Assembly: GCA_937871985.1 (NCBI GenBank) | Contig: CALMPB010000028.1 | Span: 1-10,462 of the forward strand | DNA from: an uncultured Burkholderiaceae bacterium | GTDB taxonomy: Bacteria; Pseudomonadota; Gammaproteobacteria; Burkholderiales; Burkholderiaceae | Length of the DNA stretch: 10,462 bases | Direction: 5' to 3' | Part shown: piece after piece, positions 6,538-10,462 of the stretch | How the letters are laid out: the number at the start of each line of letters is the position of its first letter | Numbering within the stretch: the stretch's first letter is position 1 | Notes under the pieces: model-generated | The model's input: only the letters and a program-made list of their open reading frames with translations | The model's database searches: none | What the model was told of the DNA's origin: nothing | Made by a program: the position numbers and the translations under genes

Positions 6538-7188
6538 CGGTATGGAGCGCAGGAGCAAGGCGCATCTGAATTTTCGCCGTGTTGAGCCGCGGCATCGACT
6601 GCTCCAGACTGAGAGACGTCACCCTACGTCGACAGCGCATCGACCGCTGTTGCGGACACCGGTCGATGGACAGAATCGCAGTCGAATGGCAGCATGTCCC
6701 CCGTGACCGGCCCATTCTGAATGGGGCGTGCCCCCGCCTACCTAGGGCTCAGATGCCCCCGGGTTCAACGGCAGCTCCAACGGCCGATCAACTGGCGCGA
6801 CCGACCCGTAGCGGTCGGCGGGCATCGCGGACCTGCTCTCGCGGAGAGGTCTGTCGGCGCTTCAGGACCTGAGCCATCTCGGTACCGTCGAGCGCCAGCC
6901 ACCCAACGGCCAAGCAGGCCGCGTCCTGCCTGGACCTAGCTGCGGGCCGCCACGCTGGCCGGCCTGGGCGGTGTCTTGTCGGAAAAGTAGGAAGGCCTGG
7001 CCATCAGCCCGCGCCTCGTGCGCGTCGGCACGGAAAGAAACCACTCGGTGCCTCAGGACGGAGGACGCGGGCAGCCGGCGGTGTCAGCCGCATCCGCTGT
7101 GGCAGCGACACATTCACCAGCTGGCTGAGTTCGCAGCAGCTCATAGAACCCTACATTACGACTGCCTTAATTGCGTCACACTATCTCA
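6538..7188. other. Long stretch without recognisable gene
   Basis: About 650 bp between the helix-turn-helix gene and the PIN gene. All frames contain either short, arginine/proline/serine-rich shadow reading frames or no start codon, and none resembles a known protein. It contains a 31-nt dyad (6638-6668), a 15-bp palindromic run CCCATT-CTG-AATGGG (6711-6725) and a CCGACC-N6-GGTCGG hairpin (6801-6818). It could be decayed mobile DNA, recombination sites or a non-coding RNA. The right part should hold the promoter of the PIN gene, but I see no strong -35/-10 pair. Confidence 0.4.
6638..6668. repeat. 31-nt imperfect palindrome (hairpin)
   Basis: Perfect 9-bp arms CATCGACCG and CGGTCGATG flank a 13-nt centre. 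Across one C/C mismatch, TGT and ACA can pair around a 5-nt loop. A partial extra copy of the left arm, GCATCGACTGCT, lies about 44 bp upstream. No T-run follows, so an intrinsic terminator is unlikely. A protein-binding site, a recombination site or a structured RNA element are all possible. Confidence 0.5.
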
Positions 7189-8574
7189 ATGATCATCAAC
7201 TGGCAGCAGTATCCGGTCGTCGCGTTCATCGACTCGAACGTTGCCCTTGAGTGTTCCGCACTGGGCGAGCTCCCTTGGAAAGAGATCAGTGCAACCGGCC
7301 CCATCCTAGTTCTGGTGGTGCCGACGGTGATGCAGGAGGTGGACTCCAAGAAGAACCACGCGCGGCTTGCTGATCACGCCCGACGCTTCAATCGGACGTT
7401 GCGGCCCTTGCTTGAAGGCCAGTCCACCGTCCTAGTTCGAGAGTCGCCAGCACCTCGGGTAGAGATCGCGCTGGCCGACTGCACACGCGTTGATTGGGAG
7501 CAGTACCCCGAGCTTGACCGAGACGAGCCGGATGCGCGCGTTGTAGCGCAGGCAATGTCTGCCCAAGGGCCTTCCCCGGATGCACGTGTTGTGGTGAGCC
7601 AAGACATTCGTCCTCTCCACCTTGCGAAACGCCATGGACTGAACATTCATCAGGTCAGCGAAACCTGGCTTCGCCCGAAAGAGGTTTCCCAGGCCGAGAA
7701 GAAGGCTGCCAATCTTCAGCGTCAGTTGGACGCGATGAAGGACCGTGAGCCCCAGCTTTCACTGCATCTGAGTACAAGCCAACCCTCCGTGGATGTGCAC
7801 CGAGTTCGGGCTTTGTCGCCTGACGAGAGGAGGGCAATTCAGGAGACCATCATCCGGCTAAGTCCCTTGCCGGAGCAGGAGCGCTCGGGGTTCACTTCGA
7901 TCGTGGGCGACTATGACCATACTTTGGACGAGCGCTACAAAAATTGGGAGCGTAACAAGGTGCCTCACTTCGTTCGTGATTACGAGCGGAAGATCGAGCT
8001 GAACTACGGGCAACTCAAGATTCGTTTCCGGATAGAGAACACGGGCCAGGTGCCTGCGGAGTCCTTGCTTATACGCATGACGGCAACGGGAGGGTGGTTC
8101 AACGAGAGGTATGTGTTGGCCAGTCCTTCAGGGCCTTCCGCTCCGAGGCCAAAGCGGGGGTCTCTGATGGACTTTCACATGCCGCGCACGCTGCAAGACT
8201 CAATCCGCTCTATGGCGCAGCCAGGGAAACACGAGTTCGTGGTGCTCGAGGCTCCGAAACGGTGCCTAGAGGTGCAGATCGCATGCGCGGACTTTCGCCA
8301 TGGCCTGGAGTACGAGTACGCTGTCATTGGTCGGGCAGACCCGCACGCGGATGAATTTCGCATTGATGCCGTCGTCACGGCGGCGAACCTGTATGGCGAA
8401 GCCAAGACATCTATCGTGGTGCCGAAGAACCTCAAAGACAGCTCGGTCGCGGACTTGATCGACATGAGAACGATGCGCTTCAAACAACCGCCTGACGTGG
8501 ACGGCCATCTTGAGAAGGCAATAATTGCAAGTGACTTCTCGGCCTTTGAATTCGATGGAGCCGAGGACGATTGA
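7189..8574 (+). CDS. PIN-domain protein (probable ribonuclease) with beta-rich C-terminal region
   Basis: A 461-residue protein. Residues of about 8-160 form a PIN-like nuclease domain: VVAFIDSNV with D15, PTVMQEVDSKK with E50, RDEPDARVVAQAM with D112 and D115, and VVVSQDIRPLHLAKRHG with D139. This is the order of acidic residues that holds divalent metal in PIN nucleases, so metal-dependent RNA (or DNA) cleavage is likely. A short helical, charged linker (about 165-190) leads to a larger C-terminal part. That part has alternating strand-like segments (LKIRFRIENTGQVPAESLLIRM) suggestive of an Ig-like or sensor fold, which I cannot name. It is far longer than VapC toxins (about 130 residues) and has no small antitoxin gene beside it. 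TTG 7171 would add six residues; ATG 7189 is preferred, though neither has a good Shine-Dalgarno sequence. An AAA_13-type ATPase gene follows on the same strand 119 nt downstream, suggesting joint function. Confidence 0.8.
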   Translation: MIINWQQYPVVAFIDSNVALECSALGELPWKEISATGPILVLVVPTVMQEVDSKKNHARLADHARRFNRTLRPLLEGQSTVLVRESPAPRVEIALADCTRVDWEQYPELDRDEPDARVVAQAMSAQGPSPDARVVVSQDIRPLHLAKRHGLNIHQVSETWLRPKEVSQAEKKAANLQRQLDAMKDREPQLSLHLSTSQPSVDVHRVRALSPDERRAIQETIIRLSPLPEQERSGFTSIVGDYDHTLDERYKNWERNKVPHFVRDYERKIELNYGQLKIRFRIENTGQVPAESLLIRMTATGGWFNERYVLASPSGPSAPRPKRGSLMDFHMPRTLQDSIRSMAQPGKHEFVVLEAPKRCLEVQIACADFRHGLEYEYAVIGRADPHADEFRIDAVVTAANLYGEAKTSIVVPKNLKDSSVADLIDMRTMRFKQPPDVDGHLEKAIIASDFSAFEFDGAEDD

Positions 8575-8683
8575 CCGAAGGTGCTCACGAAGATGACATA
8601 ACGTGCCAAGCCGTCATGGAATGGCTCCGATGCAGGTGAGCGTTCCCAGCGCGAGGCGCCCCCTGCACGAGTCAGAGAAACCA

Positions 8684-8688
8684 GGGAG
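8684..8688 (+). promoter_or_regulatory. Ribosome binding site of the ATPase gene
   Basis: GGGAG lies 5 nt before ATG 8694 and supports that start. Confidence 0.6.
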
Positions 8689-8693
8689 ATTGG

Positions 8694-10439
8694 ATGAGGA
8701 TTGCACGCCTTGTGAAGGCCCACAGCTATCGCATCTTTCGGGACTTCAGCTGGCCCGCGACAGGCCTTCATGACTTCAGCCGCTACAACGTCATCTACGG
8801 ATGGAACGGCGCGGGCAAGACTTCCCTGTCCACCATCTTCCGGCACCTCCAGCGCAAGCAGCCGCTCTCCGATGGCCAGGTTCAGGTGCTCGTCGACCAA
8901 GCGGTCGTCAACGGTGCTGACTTCGGCTCCGCGCCACTACCCGCCTTGCGCGTCTTCAATCGGGATACCGTCGACCGCAGCATCTTCGAGTCGGGTGGCC
9001 AGCAGCTCCCGCCCGTGTTCTTCCTTGGGGAGGACAGCGTCGACAAGCAAAAGCAGATCGAACAGCTCGCGATTCACCTGAACAAGGCGCTAGCGCAGGC
9101 GGTAAAGCATCGTGAGGATGAGGCCACCGCCAGCACGGCTTACGAGTCGTTCTGCTCCGAAGAAGCCAAGGGCATCAAGAACCTGCTGACGGTCGCCGGC
9201 GGTGGCCCGTACAACAACTACAACGCCGCCAACTTCAAGGCGGACATTGCGAACCTCGTTCAGGCCACCCTCGCGCCAACCAAGCTGTCAGAGGCGGACC
9301 GCAAGAAGTATCTCGCCGCGAGGAACAGCTCGATCATGGACCCCGTCGATGAGCCATCGGTGGGTTTTCCCGATCTTGTCGATCTGACCAACAAGACGCG
9401 AGCGGCCCTCGAGCGCTCCGTCGTGTCCAAAGTAGTGGAACGGCTGACAACCAACCCAGCACTTGCCACCTGGGTGGGCTCCGGCCTGGCGCTGCATAAC
9501 GGGGACAACGCGACCGACACCTGCGAATTCTGCGGAGGCCCCTTGAAGCCCGAGCGCGTCCAGCAGTTGGAAGACCACTTCAACGACGAGTTCAAGCGAT
9601 TCCAGTCAGTGCTTGACCAGTTGATCGACGAGGTCCAGAAGGCCCAAGCGTTTCAGAAATCGCTGGAGATCCCGCCCAAGGAGGCCTTGTACGGCAACCT
9701 GCGCACCGCCTACGAGGAGGCGCTCAAGTCCCTCAACGGCCATGCGAGCATGATGTCATCGGCGCTGGATGTCCTGCTGCGGGCCCTGCACGCCAAGCGG
9801 GATGAGCCGTTCAAGAGCATGGAGCTTATGCAGTTCATCAGCAGCCACAAACCCGATGAGGTACCGGCGAGCAGGTGGGAAACGCTCTTCCGCGGGCTGT
9901 ACGCCGGAATGGCGGTCGTCGGTACAGCGCTCGGGCAGACCGCGTTTGCGAGACTCAGCGAGCTGATAACCGAGCACAACCGGCAAACCTCGAACTTCGA
10001 GGCCATTGTCACCAACGCAAGGAAGGCGCTGGCCCGCGATGAGCTGCTCCGCGCCCTGCCCGATTGGAAGACGAAGTCCGCCGCGCTCTCCAACGCCACA
10101 GCCGATCTGAAGACGGCGACGGACACCGCCAACGACCTCAAAAGGCGGATCGCCGAGCTTGAGCAACAGGTGCGCCAACACCGGCGCCCCGCCGAGGAGC
10201 TGAACAAGGAACTGGCCTCGTATCTCGGGCGCGACGAACTGCGTTTCGATGTCGAGCAGAACGGCTACAAGATCATGCGCGGCGACCAGCCCGCCCTGTA
10301 CCTGAGCGATGGTGAGCGCACGTCCATCGCATTCCTGTACTTCTTGAAGTCACTGAAGGCCACCGATTTCGATCTGGAGAGGGGCATCGTCGTCATTGAT
10401 GACCCGGTTGTTGATTTCCACCCAGAAGTGACCCAGTAA
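8694..10439 (+). CDS. AAA_13/RloC/PrrC-like ABC ATPase, C-terminally truncated by an apparent IS insertion
   Basis: The gene encodes an ATPase of the SMC/Rad50-like ABC group. Walker A is GWNGAGKT at residues 36-43, the ABC signature LSDGE at 537-541, and Walker B GIVVIDDP ends at D569-D570. Between them are helical, probably coiled-coil stretches (about 115-150, 285-325 and 470-520) and a CEFCGG motif with C277 and C280, as in AAA_13 proteins and in the zinc hook of RloC. In this family Walker B is normally followed by a D-loop such as SSLD, an H-loop and often a C-terminal effector domain. Here the sequence after DDPV becomes ten foreign residues and a TAA that lie within an IS-like end, so the switch histidine and any C-terminal domain are lost. 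ATP hydrolysis is doubtful in this allele. The family includes anticodon-nuclease and phage-exclusion proteins, and the adjoining PIN gene suggests a sensor-ATPase plus nuclease pair. Confidence 0.85.
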   Translation: MRIARLVKAHSYRIFRDFSWPATGLHDFSRYNVIYGWNGAGKTSLSTIFRHLQRKQPLSDGQVQVLVDQAVVNGADFGSAPLPALRVFNRDTVDRSIFESGGQQLPPVFFLGEDSVDKQKQIEQLAIHLNKALAQAVKHREDEATASTAYESFCSEEAKGIKNLLTVAGGGPYNNYNAANFKADIANLVQATLAPTKLSEADRKKYLAARNSSIMDPVDEPSVGFPDLVDLTNKTRAALERSVVSKVVERLTTNPALATWVGSGLALHNGDNATDTCEFCGGPLKPERVQQLEDHFNDEFKRFQSVLDQLIDEVQKAQAFQKSLEIPPKEALYGNLRTAYEEALKSLNGHASMMSSALDVLLRALHAKRDEPFKSMELMQFISSHKPDEVPASRWETLFRGLYAGMAVVGTALGQTAFARLSELITEHNRQTSNFEAIVTNARKALARDELLRALPDWKTKSAALSNATADLKTATDTANDLKRRIAELEQQVRQHRRPAEELNKELASYLGRDELRFDVEQNGYKIMRGDQPALYLSDGERTSIAFLYFLKSLKATDFDLERGIVVIDDPVVDFHPEVTQ

Positions 10440-10462
10440 GTCAGGGGATTTCCATCCAGAAC
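10409..10462. mobile_element. Probable terminus of an IS21-family insertion sequence (continues off window)
   Basis: The ATPase family motif breaks off at about 10408, and from there the sequence begins TGTTGATTTCCACCC. A 16-nt unit GATTTCCACCCAGAAG (10413-10428) recurs as GATTTCCATCCAGAAC (10447-10462) with two mismatches, 34 bp apart. IS21-family elements begin with TG and carry multiple short repeats near their ends, and from memory this wording resembles theirs. The transposase genes would lie beyond the right edge, so the family call rests on the terminus only. Confidence 0.65.
10413..10462. repeat. Two direct copies of a 16-nt terminal repeat
   Basis: Copies at 10413-10428 and 10447-10462 match at 14 of 16 positions. 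Their spacing and position at the point where the ATPase gene breaks off fit transposase-binding repeats of an insertion sequence end. Confidence 0.75.

Noticed and set aside
6723..6734. GGGGC-GT-GCCCC hairpin
   Set aside because: The loop of two bases is too tight and no T-run follows, so it is not supported as a terminator.
6449..6872. Short open frames on both strands after the helix-turn-helix gene
   Set aside because: Arginine/serine/proline-rich translations without domains; they behave like chance frames in GC-rich non-coding DNA.
7171..7189. TTG 7171 as start of the PIN gene
   Set aside because: It adds only six residues outside the domain and has no better ribosome site than ATG 7189.
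7189..8574. VapBC toxin-antitoxin pair
   Set aside because: The PIN protein is more than three times VapC length and no small antitoxin gene precedes it; a 650-bp gap does.
8175..8900. 241-codon minus-strand open frame
   Set aside because: Antisense to the end of the PIN gene and the start of the ATPase gene; no recognisable motif and no ribosome site noted.
1..10462. tRNA, rRNA, CRISPR array, reverse transcriptase/retron
   Set aside because: No regularly spaced repeats, no cloverleaf with a CCA-type end and no RT motif were found on reading.

Overview
The window reads as a high-GC betaproteobacterial chromosome, most likely Burkholderiales and Comamonadaceae-like. This is inferred from the style of the molybdenum hydroxylase, the AraC regulator and the recombinase; there is no rRNA marker to confirm it. 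It falls into two parts: a backbone-like metabolic segment (about 1-3865) and a lower-GC accessory segment (about 4100 to the right edge).

Metabolic segment, all on the minus strand. An AraC-family regulator (2945-3823) is followed 148 nt downstream by a large gene that runs off the left edge (2796 to 1). The large gene encodes a CoxL/xanthine-dehydrogenase-type molybdopterin-binding subunit, with the start of a CoxG-like SRPBCC domain fused at its C-terminus. The regulator probably controls the hydroxylase operon. Two short dyads lie just upstream of the regulator's probable TTG start.

Accessory segment. A small hypothetical gene (4107-4409, plus) converges on a large serine recombinase (4406-5914, minus), and their stop codons share a CTAG. 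Divergent from the recombinase is a small XRE-type helix-turn-helix gene (6090-6537) whose start appears to be put out of frame by one extra A. A stretch of about 650 bp without a recognisable gene follows (6538-7188), holding a notable 31-nt dyad. Then come two plus-strand genes: a PIN-domain nuclease-like protein with a beta-rich C-terminal part (7189-8574), and an ABC-type AAA_13/RloC/PrrC-like ATPase with a central CxxC motif (8694 onward). The ATPase reading frame is intact through its Walker B motif. It then runs into a sequence with two copies of a 16-nt repeat, which resembles the end of an IS21-family insertion sequence. The ATPase is therefore probably truncated by a transposon that continues beyond the right edge.

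Interpretation. The recombinase, regulator and PIN/ATPase pair look like cargo and machinery of an integrated element or defence island. PIN plus AAA_13 ATPase is a plausible two-gene nuclease (anti-phage) system. I cannot match it to a named system from sequence alone, and in this genome it may have been inactivated by the insertion.
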